DNA of 64,000 nt, from contig JADKBM010000011.1 in NCBI GenBank assembly GCA_016715115.1, positions 1-64,000 of the forward strand. The letters are read 5' to 3'. The notes below the pieces were generated by a model. That model was not told the DNA's origin, did not search any database, and worked only from the letters and a program-made list of their open reading frames with translations. Each line of letters starts with the position of its first letter. The first letter of the stretch is position 1. Of the stretch, positions 36,306 through 45,147 are shown piece after piece. The DNA is from Acidobacteriota bacterium (GTDB lineage: Bacteria; Acidobacteriota; Blastocatellia; Pyrinomonadales; Pyrinomonadaceae). The position numbers and the translations under genes were made by a program.

Positions 36306-37775
36306 TCAGCTTTCCATCCTGTAGTTCGGCGCTTCTTTGGTGATGATGACATCGTGGACATGCGATTCGCGGAGGCCCGCCGACGTGATGCGGATGAACT
36401 TCGCCTTGCTCTGCATTTCGGCGATGTTCCGGCATCCGGTGTAACCCATCCCGCTCTTGAGCCCGCCGACGAGCTGCGTCACCATATCGGAAAGCGTTCC
36501 CTTGTATGCGACGCGTCCTTCGATTCCCTCGGGGACGTATTTCGAATCCGAAACCGTTCCCTCCTGCGCATATCGGTCGCTCGAACCCTTTTTCATCGCC
36601 CCGATCGACCCCATCCCGCGGTAAGTCTTGAAGTTGCGTCCCTGGAACAGGATAACCTCGCCCGGCGCTTCTTCCGTTCCTGCGAAAAGTGAGCCGACCA
36701 TCACCGAATCCGCCCCGGCGGCGATCGCTTTAGCGACATCGCCGGAGAATTTGATCCCGCCGTCGGCGATCACCGGAACTCCCGTTCCTTTGGCTGCGGA
36801 AACGCATTCGACGATCGCCGTAACCTGCGGAACACCGGCGCCGGTCACGACCCGCGTCGTGCAGATACTGCCCGGACCGATCCCGACCTTGACGGCGTCG
36901 ACCCCGGCATCGATCAGCGCCCGCGTCGCGTCCGCCGTGGCAACGTTCCCGGCGACGACCTGAATGTCTCCGAATCTGGCCTTGACTTGCCTGACCGCCT
37001 CGATCACACGCGATGAATGACCGTGCGCGGTGTCGATAACGATCGCGTCGGCGCGGGATTCGACCAAGGCCGAGGCGCGTTCGAGGAAATCTCCCGTCGC
37101 GCCGATCGCGGCGGCGACGCGAAGACGTCCGAGGTCGTCCTTGGCAGCGTGCGGATAGCGGATGGCCTTTTGAATGTCCTTGACGGTGATCAGTCCTTTG
37201 AGATGGCCGTCATCATCGACCACAAGCAGTTTTTCGATCCGGTGTTTCTGCAGTTTGACCTTCGCCCCGTCGAGCGTCGTCCCGACCGGAACGGTAACGA
37301 GCGGCTGCGGCGTCATTACTTCGGAGACCGGGATATCGAAACGCGTTTCGAAACGCAGGTCGCGGTTGGTGATGATGCCGACAAGAAAGCCGTTGAGATC
37401 CACGACCGGAACTCCGCTGATCTTGAATCGTTCCATTATGTCGAGCGCTTCCGAGACAAGCGCCGTATCGCGGATCGTCACGGGATCGACGATCATCCCG
37501 CTCTCTGAACGCTTGACCTTGTCGACTTCCTCCGCCTGCTCGCGAACCGAGTAGTTTTTGTGAATGACGCCGATTCCGCCCTGTTGTGCCAGCGCGATCG
37601 CGAGGTTGGCTTCCGTGACCGTGTCCATCGCCGACGAGCATAGCGGTATGTGGAGATCGATGCCGCGCGAGAAGAGCGTCCGGGTATCGGTTTCGCTCGG
37701 CAGAACGTCGGAATAGGCCGGGACGAGCAGGACGTCGTCGAATGTTAATCCTTCCTTTATTTCTTCGATGATCAT
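36306..37775 (-). CDS. guaB: IMP dehydrogenase
   Basis: A 489-residue enzyme that oxidises IMP to XMP, the committed step of GMP synthesis. ATG 37775 gives MIIEEIKEGLTFDDVLLVPAYS; the frame is open to a TTG two codons earlier. Two CBS domains lie at about 95-210 (VTIRDTALVSEALDIMERF; LLVVDDDGHLKGLITVKDI). The catalytic loop GIGPGSICTTRVVTG with the nucleophile Cys is near 303, followed by GGIKFSGDVAKAIAAGAD and the flap GSIGAMKKGSSDRY. Confidence 0.97.
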   Translation of the reverse strand: MIIEEIKEGLTFDDVLLVPAYSDVLPSETDTRTLFSRGIDLHIPLCSSAMDTVTEANLAIALAQQGGIGVIHKNYSVREQAEEVDKVKRSESGMIVDPVTIRDTALVSEALDIMERFKISGVPVVDLNGFLVGIITNRDLRFETRFDIPVSEVMTPQPLVTVPVGTTLDGAKVKLQKHRIEKLLVVDDDGHLKGLITVKDIQKAIRYPHAAKDDLGRLRVAAAIGATGDFLERASALVESRADAIVIDTAHGHSSRVIEAVRQVKARFGDIQVVAGNVATADATRALIDAGVDAVKVGIGPGSICTTRVVTGAGVPQVTAIVECVSAAKGTGVPVIADGGIKFSGDVAKAIAAGADSVMVGSLFAGTEEAPGEVILFQGRNFKTYRGMGSIGAMKKGSSDRYAQEGTVSDSKYVPEGIEGRVAYKGTLSDMVTQLVGGLKSGMGYTGCRNIAEMQSKAKFIRITSAGLRESHVHDVIITKEAPNYRMES

Positions 37776-37833
37776 ATACAAATGTCGCCGACGGGTTTTA
37801 CCGGCGGCCGTCCCGGATCGCGGGACTCTCTGA

Positions 37834-37861
37834 ATAATAAAAAGCCCGCAAGCTTGCGGGC
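37834..37861 (-). terminator. Rho-independent terminator of the rodZ-like gene
   Basis: The perfect palindrome GCCCGCAAGCTTGCGGGC (37844-37861), read on the minus strand, is followed by TTTTTATTAT. It lies 60 bp after the stop of the RodZ-like gene and before guaB, so the two minus-strand genes have separate transcripts. Confidence 0.85.
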
Positions 37862-37920
37862 GCGGATTCGCGGACGATGAAATGATTCACAAACAAATGT
37901 CGTCAAACAGCATTTTCAAA

Positions 37921-38751
37921 CTATCTCGCGGCGTTGATGTTCGCCTTGTTCGCGTTCGGGGCAACCGCATCCGGGGCCGTGATCTGTCCGCTTTGGACGA
38001 TCTGCAAGAGATTCGACTTGTTGACCTCGAATTCAACCCCGTTTCCTTTGGCCGGAGCCGGCGGCGGCGCCACCTGTTTGCCATTGATCACAAGCTGAAC
38101 TTTGTCGGCAAATCCGCGGTAGTATCTGAGCCTGACGGATTCCTGTCCGACATACGTCTCAGGAGCGTCGGGAGACACTTCCTTGCTTAGTTTCTTTCCG
38201 TCAACAGTCGCTTCGACCGAAACCTTTTCACTGACCGCTTTGAACTCGACCTTGATCTCGTTTGTTGAGACGGCCGGCGTCGGCTGCGTGTTTGCCGACG
38301 CAACGTTTGCCGTCTGATTAGCGTTCGAATTCGCCACCGGCGCCGCTCCCGGTTGGTTCTGGATGTAATCGACGAGTTTCAGCAATCCCCAACTCATCAG
38401 TCCGAGAATGATCACGGCAATGATGACCGTCGGAATCAGCGACGAAGCGGTGCGATCGTCGGTCAAAACCTCGGGTTTGTAATTCCTCGATTCGTCCGAA
38501 ATGCCGGCATCGTTCTGGACGACCAGAGTCGCATAGTCCTGAAGCGCTTCCTGTTCGTCGACGCCCACGCATTTGGCGAACGACTTGACGAATCCTTTAT
38601 TGAAAATTCCGCCGGGCAGCGTTCGGTAATCGTCGTTTTCGATGCACGTGAGGTAGTGACCCGAGATCCTTGTTTGCTCCGCGACCTCGCTGACCGAAAT
38701 ACCGCGCTCTTCGCGCGCCTGCCTAAGTTTTTCACCGAGAGTCTGTGACAT
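37921..38751 (-). CDS. RodZ-like membrane protein with N-terminal helix-turn-helix
   Basis: A 276-residue protein. The start at 38751 (MSQTLGEKLRQAREERGIS) is chosen because the RodZ-type HTH begins there; an earlier ATG at 38808 adds unrelated residues. HTH_25-like domain about 1-75 (ISVSEVAEQTRISGHYLTCIE); one helix at about 110-130 (LIPTVIIAVIILGLMSWGLL); Asn/Ala/Thr-rich linker; and a C-terminal DUF4115-like periplasmic domain (about 180-265, KVSVEATVDGKKL). RodZ links MreB to the cell wall machinery. Some acidobacterial homologues are annotated only as helix-turn-helix proteins. Confidence 0.82.
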   Translation of the reverse strand: MSQTLGEKLRQAREERGISVSEVAEQTRISGHYLTCIENDDYRTLPGGIFNKGFVKSFAKCVGVDEQEALQDYATLVVQNDAGISDESRNYKPEVLTDDRTASSLIPTVIIAVIILGLMSWGLLKLVDYIQNQPGAAPVANSNANQTANVASANTQPTPAVSTNEIKVEFKAVSEKVSVEATVDGKKLSKEVSPDAPETYVGQESVRLRYYRGFADKVQLVINGKQVAPPPAPAKGNGVEFEVNKSNLLQIVQSGQITAPDAVAPNANKANINAAR

Positions 38752-38984
38752 TATATGATCGTTTTCGCGCCTTTGAACGGCACCCGAAGAAAACTGAAAT
38801 TTCAGCAAAAAAGGGGCGAAACTTAATGTTGAAATATATCTTTGTTAATCCGCGAATGTCAATCGTTTCAACACTTTTTGTCGAAGTTGCGGCTTGCTTT
38901 CGAAAGATCGGGCGTGGTACGTTTAGGCTTTACCAAAGTCTTGTATTAGAATTGTGAAATCTTTATCTTGGAGAGGAGTCAATA

Positions 38985-39350
38985 ATGAGTCTTGAAGCGC
39001 TCGGAATGGTTGAAACCAAAGGATTTGTGGGAGCCGTCGAGGCGGCCGACGCGATGGTCAAAGCGGCGAACGTGCAGCTTATCGGCAAGGAGTATATCGG
39101 CGCCGGTTATGTCACGATCTTCGTCCGCGGAGACGTCGGCGCGGTCAAGGCCGCGACCGATGCGGGCGCAGCTGCCGCGCGCCGTGTCGGAGAGCTGATC
39201 TCGGTCCACGTCATTCCGCGTCCGCACGGTGAGGTCGAGAAGTGCTTGCCGAAGGGCGGAGCCGTCGGCTATTCGCCGGACGAGAAAGCCCTCAAGGGCG
39301 GCGGACGCCAGATCGGTTCCGGCGACGCGGGCGGCAAAACGGGAAAATAA
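38985..39350 (+). CDS. Bacterial microcompartment shell hexamer (BMC-H, EutM/PduA-like)
   Basis: A 121-residue protein. Residues 1-86 match canonical BMC-H end to end: LGMVETKGFVGAVEAADAMV, RGDVGAVKAATDAGAAAARR and VHVIPRPHGEVE. Six copies form the flat hexagon tile of a microcompartment shell, with a central pore. The pore loop here reads YIGAGYV. The C-terminal 30 residues are a Gly/Lys-rich tail without known role. A strong GGAGAGGAG ribosome site precedes the ATG. It is the first gene of a five-gene unit that ends with a second BMC-H. Confidence 0.95.
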   Translation: MSLEALGMVETKGFVGAVEAADAMVKAANVQLIGKEYIGAGYVTIFVRGDVGAVKAATDAGAAAARRVGELISVHVIPRPHGEVEKCLPKGGAVGYSPDEKALKGGGRQIGSGDAGGKTGK

Positions 39351-39421
39351 TTTTAGCCTCAGTCGGCCGGTGAGCGCGTGTTTTTCGTTGGAGCGCGACC
39401 GCCGGCCGTATCGCATTTTGA

Positions 39422-41143
39422 ATGTCGGAACACAAGGATCTCGTTTCACAACAGGAAGCCCGGGACGCGGTTGATGCCGCGTATCTTTCGTTTGGGCAAG
39501 TTGCGAAATTCGATCAGGCCAAGATCGACCGGATCTGTGAGGCGATGTCCTCGGTCGCGCTGTCCGAATCCGCGCGGCTCGGACAAATGGCCCACGACGA
39601 GACCGGATTTGGAAAGGCGGACGACAAACGCGAAAAGAACCGCTTTGCCGCCGAGGACGTCTGGAACCATTTCAAGACCCTCAAGACCGTCGGCGTTGTT
39701 TCCGACACCGGCAGCATCGTTGAGATCGCCAGTCCGCGGGGCGTCGTCGCGGCGATAATTCCTTCGACCAATCCGACCTCCACGGCGATCTTCAAGATCA
39801 TCATCTCCATCAAATCGCGCAATACGATCGTGCTTTCTCCGCATCCGTCTGCCGCGCGCAGCATCGCCGAGACGGTTAGGGTAATGAGGGAAGCGGGTGT
39901 TCGCGAGGGCCTTCCGCCGGACGCGATCCAGTGTTTGACGACGTCGGCGCTTGAGGGGACGGAAACTTTGATGAAGCACAAGCGGACGGCCGTTATCCTT
40001 GCGACCGGCGGAATCGGACTTGTGCGCGCCGCGTATTCGTCAGGAAAGCCGGCGTTCGGCGTCGGGCCGGGCAATGTGCCCGTTTTTGTCGAACGCTCCG
40101 CGAACGTCGCGAAAGCGGTTTCGGACATTTTGACCGGGACGTGTTTCGACAACGGCACGATCTGCGCTTCCGAACAATCGGTTGTGTGCGACGCGCCGGT
40201 CGAATCCGAGGTCCGGGAGCAGTTCAGACTTCAGGGCGGGCATTTTCTGAATCCGTCGGACGCCGACAAGGTGGCGCAGATCCTGTTGACACCGCAGCGA
40301 ACGCTGAATCCGAAGATCGTCGGCAGGTCGGCTGAATTCATCGCGAATCTTGCCGGAGTCGCAATACCACCGGGAACGCGCTGCCTGATCGCGGATTGCG
40401 GCGGCGTCGGACGCGATTTCCCTTGGTCGGTCGAGAAACTCTCGCCGACGCTTGCTTTTTTCGTTGTTGACGGCATCGAAGCCGGCGCCAACCGTTGCGA
40501 GGAGATCCTGCAGTTCGGCGGAATGGGACACACCGCCGGGATGCACACCGATTCGCGCGAGGCCGCCGTTCGGTACGGAGCGCAGATGCCGGCGTCGCGC
40601 ATCATCATCAATTCGCCGACGACCCACGGAGCGATCGGATTTTCGACCGATCTCGCGCCCTCAATGACTCTCGGGTGCGGATCGTGGGGAGGCAACGTCA
40701 CGAGCGACAATGTTTCTCCGCTGCATTTGATGGACGTCAAGCGGGTCGCTTTCGAGACCAAGCCGGTTTCCGCCCCGCGCCCGAAGGTCAAGCAACCAAA
40801 CTCTGCGAACGTGGCGGTTGACGGTTCTTCGAAGCGCGCCGAAATAGCGGCATTGGTCGACAAGTTTCTTTCACGGAAGATCGCTGAAACAGCGCCGGAA
40901 ACAGTTGTGCCCGAAATCGCGCCCGAGAAGGTTGACGGACCGGTTAAGACGATCATTCACGAATTGCGGCCGCATCAGGGCGAGCCGGCAACGACGCCCG
41001 TCGCCGTTGATTTCGTGAGCGAAAGCGATGTTCGGACCGCAGTAGACAAGGGCCGGAAGATCTACATCACGCCGAAATCCATCGTCACGCCGGCCGCGCG
41101 CGACCTCGGTGAAGAAAAGGATGTTTTTGCGGTGATCAAGTAA
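39422..41143 (+). CDS. Acylating aldehyde dehydrogenase (EutE/PduP-like) with C-terminal extension
   Basis: A 573-residue enzyme. Residues up to about 450 match CoA-acylating aldehyde dehydrogenases of microcompartments, which turn an aldehyde, CoA and NAD into acyl-CoA. Features: PRGVVAAIIPSTNPTSTAIFK, GVGPGNVPVF, and the catalytic Cys in DNGTICASEQSV (about residue 248). After about 460 comes a tail absent from ordinary EutE/PduP: a linker, an amphipathic segment (AEIAALVDKFLSRKIAE), and a 35-residue motif DVRTAVDKGRKIYITPKSIVTPAARDLGEEKD. The last segment resembles the VTPAARDLAxEK motif seen on other microcompartment cargo proteins. The position between two shell genes supports encapsulation. 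Confidence 0.88.
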   Translation: MSEHKDLVSQQEARDAVDAAYLSFGQVAKFDQAKIDRICEAMSSVALSESARLGQMAHDETGFGKADDKREKNRFAAEDVWNHFKTLKTVGVVSDTGSIVEIASPRGVVAAIIPSTNPTSTAIFKIIISIKSRNTIVLSPHPSAARSIAETVRVMREAGVREGLPPDAIQCLTTSALEGTETLMKHKRTAVILATGGIGLVRAAYSSGKPAFGVGPGNVPVFVERSANVAKAVSDILTGTCFDNGTICASEQSVVCDAPVESEVREQFRLQGGHFLNPSDADKVAQILLTPQRTLNPKIVGRSAEFIANLAGVAIPPGTRCLIADCGGVGRDFPWSVEKLSPTLAFFVVDGIEAGANRCEEILQFGGMGHTAGMHTDSREAAVRYGAQMPASRIIINSPTTHGAIGFSTDLAPSMTLGCGSWGGNVTSDNVSPLHLMDVKRVAFETKPVSAPRPKVKQPNSANVAVDGSSKRAEIAALVDKFLSRKIAETAPETVVPEIAPEKVDGPVKTIIHELRPHQGEPATTPVAVDFVSESDVRTAVDKGRKIYITPKSIVTPAARDLGEEKDVFAVIK

Positions 41144-41167
41144 GGCTGCCCCAAGACTTTTTTGAAG

Positions 41168-41650
41168 ATGGCTAAGAAGAATCTCAAAAAACCGGTTTGC
41201 GACTCGTGCGGGGTGGATGTCCGCGAGGGCTCGCTCTACTGCTATAATTGCGGCGGCGCGATCGCGCCTGAATCAAAGCAGGCGGGCGCCAGTCCGGCAA
41301 AGACGGCCGTTAGTGACGCCTGGTTCAAGGATGACATCGCGGTCAAGAACGATCGGCAGACGAACAAGCTGGAGGCGCCGAAAACGGAGGTCGTTTTGCC
41401 GTTGGTCGAGGAACCGCGTAGTGATTCGCCCAAACTCGACGCGCCGATTCCGAAACCGGGGATTTACGAGGAGGCTAGATTGAAATCCGCCGCGAGTATG
41501 CGGCGGAAAGGGAAATCGATCGAACGCAAAACCGTCGAGGTTGTTTGGGAAAAACCTGAATCGACCCCGGACGCGAGGTTCATTCTCGCGGCGCTTTTAA
41601 TGTCGTTAATGGTGATTTTGATATTTTTTGCCGCCGCGTATTTGAAATAG
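41168..41650 (+). CDS. Small zinc-ribbon membrane protein in the BMC operon
   Basis: A 160-residue protein. The N-terminus has a zinc ribbon CDSCGVDVREGSLYCYNCG (two CxxC pairs at about 10-28). The middle is Pro/Lys/Asp-rich and disordered. One C-terminal helix lies at about 138-158 (FILAALLMSLMVILIFFAAAY). The start at ATG 41168 is preferred to a TTG at 41162. Function unknown. It lies 24 bp after the aldehyde dehydrogenase and 12 bp before the next gene, so it is co-transcribed with the shell genes, which suggests a link to the shell or its membrane placement (inference). Confidence 0.7.
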   Translation: MAKKNLKKPVCDSCGVDVREGSLYCYNCGGAIAPESKQAGASPAKTAVSDAWFKDDIAVKNDRQTNKLEAPKTEVVLPLVEEPRSDSPKLDAPIPKPGIYEEARLKSAASMRRKGKSIERKTVEVVWEKPESTPDARFILAALLMSLMVILIFFAAAYLK

Positions 41651-41662
41651 GCGAAACGCAAT

Positions 41663-42115
41663 ATGGAAATTGCGATCTTGGTATTCTTTTTGGCGATCTT
41701 CGGCGGCGTTGTGTTTTTGGCGCTCGCGGTATGGTTCGTTTTTCGCCGCCGGCGTCGTTCCGGTAAGCGAATTTCAGGGAACTCGGGACATTCGTCGGGA
41801 AACGGCGCCGACGACGAGGACGATTCGGACGTTCCGGTTTATTATGAAGATCGTTTCGATTCCGATTCCCGCGGATCCGTCCATTCCGACTTTGTTCCCG
41901 GCAGTTCCGCGGAGACTGCGGAGATCGCGCAAGCCGCGGCGAGCGCGACCGTCGAAGCGGCGGGGCCGGCCGAGCCTGGTTCGGGTTCAGGTTATGAATC
42001 GGGATCGAGTTCGGATTCCGGTTCAAGTTACGATTCCGGTTCAAGTTATGATTCCGGTTCAAGTTATGATTCGGGCGGTTCAAGCTCGGATTCCGGCTCA
42101 AGTTCAAGTGATTGA
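41663..42115 (+). CDS. Small membrane protein with Ser/Gly/Asp-rich repeat tail in the BMC operon
   Basis: A 150-residue protein. One N-terminal helix (about 2-26, IAILVFFLAIFGGVVFLALAVWF) is followed by an Arg-rich stop-transfer (RRRRRSGKR) and then an acidic, Ser-rich region. The last 45 residues are tandem SGSSYDSG units encoded by an 18-bp DNA repeat near 42020-42075. The tail has no fold I recognise. It faces the cytoplasm if the positive-inside rule holds. Unknown function. Confidence 0.65.
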   Translation: MEIAILVFFLAIFGGVVFLALAVWFVFRRRRRSGKRISGNSGHSSGNGADDEDDSDVPVYYEDRFDSDSRGSVHSDFVPGSSAETAEIAQAAASATVEAAGPAEPGSGSGYESGSSSDSGSSYDSGSSYDSGSSYDSGGSSSDSGSSSSD

Positions 42116-42151
42116 TGCCCGGCGCATCGAACTTCTGTGAGGTAAAACAAC

Positions 42152-42469
42152 GTGCAGGCTTTAGGAATGGTTGAGTGTTTTGGTTTGGTGGCGATGATCG
42201 AAGCGGCTGACGCGATGGTCAAGGCGGCCAACGTCACGCTTGTCGGCTATGAACGCATCGACGCGGGGCTCGTGACGGCCATCGTTCGCGGAGAGGTCGG
42301 AGCCGTAAAAGCCGCCGTCGACGCCGGCGCCGCCGCCGCGAGAAGAATCGGAACGGTGACGGCCGTCCACGTCATTCCGCGCCCGCACGACGAAGTCGCG
42401 GACGGAATCCCGGTGATCGATACCGGTGAAACGACGCGAAAAAAGATTTCCGGTTCGGTCCCGGAGTGA
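42152..42469 (+). CDS. Second bacterial microcompartment shell hexamer (BMC-H)
   Basis: A 105-residue BMC-H protein: QALGMVECFGLVAMIEAADAMV, RGEVGAVKAAVDAGAAAARR and VHVIPRPHDEVADG. The pore loop reads RIDAGLV, so a negatively charged Asp lies where the first hexamer has Gly (YIGAGYV). The start is GTG 42152 after GTGAGGT. The gene ends the BMC unit; a strong terminator follows within 35 bp. Confidence 0.94.
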   Translation: MQALGMVECFGLVAMIEAADAMVKAANVTLVGYERIDAGLVTAIVRGEVGAVKAAVDAGAAAARRIGTVTAVHVIPRPHDEVADGIPVIDTGETTRKKISGSVPE

Positions 42470-42501
42470 TCCACGCGGACGTGTCGGTCAACAAAATGAT
42501 G

Positions 42502-42534
42502 CGGGTCCAAGCGAATGGCTTGGACCCGTTTTGT
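42502..42534 (+). terminator. Rho-independent terminator of the BMC operon
   Basis: A perfect 11-bp stem CGGGTCCAAGC/GCTTGGACCCG with a five-base loop, followed by TTTTG. It marks the end of the microcompartment unit. The Rhs island starts about 150 bp later. Confidence 0.9.
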
Positions 42535-42633
42535 GTTAAACCCCGCTTGCAGGTCCCGATACGGGAGCTTTTGAAGAACCCGGTTGAGGGTAACAGATCA
42601 TCTTTCTTTCACGGATGAACACAGATTGGCGGG

Positions 42634-45147
42634 ATGGATCGGATTGGAAATCCGATCTGTCTTCAATCGCGCAATGTCAACTGTCAGCTATCCGCTAGGA
42701 TCCGCTCCGAGGTCGAGACCTTTTCGGGAGCAGGTCTTCCCGCGCCGTGGGGAAGCAATTCCACATCGACCGGCGTCGTCCGCACCGACCTTGACGCCGA
42801 CCGGACGTTGGTCACGGATCAGGCCGGAAAGCAGCGGATCAGCCGGACGGACGCGCTCGGGCAGCTCAAAGAGGTCTGGGAGATCGTCCCGGCTTCCGAT
42901 TCATCAACCGTGTCGGTCACGTTCCCCGGAACGGCGATTGCCCACGGTTACCGTTCCGCCTACAATTACGATCCGTTGAACAATCTCACGCAGGTCGATC
43001 AGCCGCTCGGCGCGACCACCAACCAGATCCGCTCCTTCACCTACAGCAGTCTCTCGCGCCTGCTTTCGGCCGAGAACCCCGAATCGGGAACGATTCAGTA
43101 CACTTACGATCCGAACGGAAATTTGACAAGCAAGAAGGACGCCCGAAACATCACGACCGCGTACGCCTACGACGCGCTCAACCGCGTGACCGAAAGATCC
43201 TACGACGACAACGCGACGCTTCCCGTTTACTATACTTACGACAATCTGAGCCACGCCAAGGGCAAGCTGACAAAGGTCACGACCGGTCCGGGCTCGTCGC
43301 CGTTCTCGGTCAACGAGTACACCGAGTTCGACGCTGCCGGCAGGGTGAAAAAAAGCAGACAAAAGACCGACGGATCGGAGTATTATCAAATGGAGTACAC
43401 CTACAACCTTTCGGGTGCGATGGTTGAAGAGAAATATCCGTCGACAAGGGTTGTCAAGACCGTGCTCGACAGCGAGGGTGAATTGCAGACTGTCAAAAGC
43501 CAGAAGAACACAAATAACGCGTTTTGGAATTACGCGAACCATTTCACCTACACCGCCGCCGGCGCGGTCAGTTCGATGCAGCTCGGCAACGGGACATGGG
43601 AGAAGACCGCCTTCAACTCACGCCTTCAGCCGACCCAAACTGCGCTCGGCAAGATCCAGAACACGACCGATCTGCTCAAACTCGACTATACATACGGAAT
43701 AGTTGAAAGCGGCACGCTGAACACTGCGAAGAACAACGGGAACATTCAGTCGCAAACGATCACCGTCCATCGAAGCAACCAGAATCCGCTCGTTCTCAAT
43801 CAAAGCTATGTGTATGACTCGTTGAACAGATTGCTGAGTGCCGAAGAGACCGCAGGCGGAACGCCGGCGTGGAAGCAAACCTATTCGTTTGACCGTTACG
43901 GAAATCGCCGTTTCGATCAGGCGAATACGAGTTTTCCGGCGTCGTTCTCGAACACGGCGGTTTCGAATCCGACGATCAGCACCTCGAATAATCGTTTCAC
44001 GAGCGGCCAGGGTTACACATACGACGCCGCGGGGAATGTTTTGACCGACGCCGAGGGGCGGAGTTTTTATTACGACGCTGAGAACAAGCAGAAAGAAGTG
44101 AAAAACGCTTCGAACCAGACGATCGGGCTATACTACTTCGACGGCGACGGCCGAAGGGTGAGGAAGGTGACGAATACCGAAACGGTGATCTTCATCTTCG
44201 ACGCAGCCGGAAAACTCGTCGCGGAATACTCGACAAACCTCAGCCAGACGCCGCAGGTGCAGTATCTGACGAACGATCATCTCGGAACGCCCCGCATCAA
44301 CACCAACGAAAACGGCGCGGTCGTCTCAAGGACCGACTATATGCCCTACGGCGAAGAGATCATCGGTCTCGGCGGCAGATCGACGACCGACAAATACGTC
44401 GCCGACGACGTCCGCCAGGGCTTCACCGGATACCTGAACGACGAAGAAACCGGTCTCGACTACGCCCAGGCGCGGATGTACAAGAAGGAATTGGGCAGGT
44501 TTACGGGAGTGGATCCTTTACTCACGTCAGCTAGTATTTCGTTGCCACAAACTTGGAATAGATACAAGTATGCGTTGAATAACCCGTTGCTCTTCGTTGA
44601 TCCGCTAGGACTATACGAATGGGCGGAATCTGCGGGCGGTTCTGTTTCCGATAATGATCTTGAGGAGGCTGCTAAGAACGGCAAGACCAAGAACGAGCGA
44701 CGAAAGGCAAGCAGACAATTGAATTTCAGGCGGTCATTCGAGGCAGCTTTGAAATTGGCCCGAGAAAAAGGAAATGAAGCGACAAAGCGGGCCGCGGGTG
44801 CTTACGGTTCGCTAAACGACGGCAAAACCGACAATGTGAAGGTTGGATACAAATTGGTTCTTAATCGAGATGACGGGAAACCGAGGAGTGACGTTGATTC
44901 CTCTACAACGCCTGCAGGTTCAGACATCAACGTCGACTTCAAGTACGATTCCGTTACCAGTACCGTTTCAGACGCTGCTATCGTGATTGCACACGAAGGT
45001 TCGCACACCGCGGATTTCCAGGAGTGGCTTGGTGACGGGAAATCGACCAAATCGAATCTGACTGAATATGAGACCGAACGCCGTGCGTACGTGGCGGGAT
45101 CAATATGGCCCAATCGCTCGGTCTCGACGCATACAACACGGATGTGA
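42634..45147 (+). CDS. Rhs unit 1: truncated Rhs/YD-repeat core with metallopeptidase-like tip
   Basis: Open for 837 codons. Rhs-like sequence begins only near 42690 and has no signal peptide or N-terminal Rhs domains, so the gene is a 5'-truncated Rhs. YD repeats run to the core end (for example YTYDPNGNLTSKKDARNITTAYAY cut into YD units; GLDYAQARMYKKELGRFTGVDP; ending DPLGLYEW, about residue 665). The tip after DPLGL has VIAHEGSHTADFQEW, an HExxH zinc motif, and about 30 residues later EYETERRAYVAG, which could give the third ligand. A one-base frameshift near 45100 cuts the tip; family-like sequence continues in the next entry. The toxin role is inferred from the Rhs layout. Confidence 0.85.
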   Translation: MDRIGNPICLQSRNVNCQLSARIRSEVETFSGAGLPAPWGSNSTSTGVVRTDLDADRTLVTDQAGKQRISRTDALGQLKEVWEIVPASDSSTVSVTFPGTAIAHGYRSAYNYDPLNNLTQVDQPLGATTNQIRSFTYSSLSRLLSAENPESGTIQYTYDPNGNLTSKKDARNITTAYAYDALNRVTERSYDDNATLPVYYTYDNLSHAKGKLTKVTTGPGSSPFSVNEYTEFDAAGRVKKSRQKTDGSEYYQMEYTYNLSGAMVEEKYPSTRVVKTVLDSEGELQTVKSQKNTNNAFWNYANHFTYTAAGAVSSMQLGNGTWEKTAFNSRLQPTQTALGKIQNTTDLLKLDYTYGIVESGTLNTAKNNGNIQSQTITVHRSNQNPLVLNQSYVYDSLNRLLSAEETAGGTPAWKQTYSFDRYGNRRFDQANTSFPASFSNTAVSNPTISTSNNRFTSGQGYTYDAAGNVLTDAEGRSFYYDAENKQKEVKNASNQTIGLYYFDGDGRRVRKVTNTETVIFIFDAAGKLVAEYSTNLSQTPQVQYLTNDHLGTPRINTNENGAVVSRTDYMPYGEEIIGLGGRSTTDKYVADDVRQGFTGYLNDEETGLDYAQARMYKKELGRFTGVDPLLTSASISLPQTWNRYKYALNNPLLFVDPLGLYEWAESAGGSVSDNDLEEAAKNGKTKNERRKASRQLNFRRSFEAALKLAREKGNEATKRAAGAYGSLNDGKTDNVKVGYKLVLNRDDGKPRSDVDSSTTPAGSDINVDFKYDSVTSTVSDAAIVIAHEGSHTADFQEWLGDGKSTKSNLTEYETERRAYVAGSIWPNRSVSTHTTRM

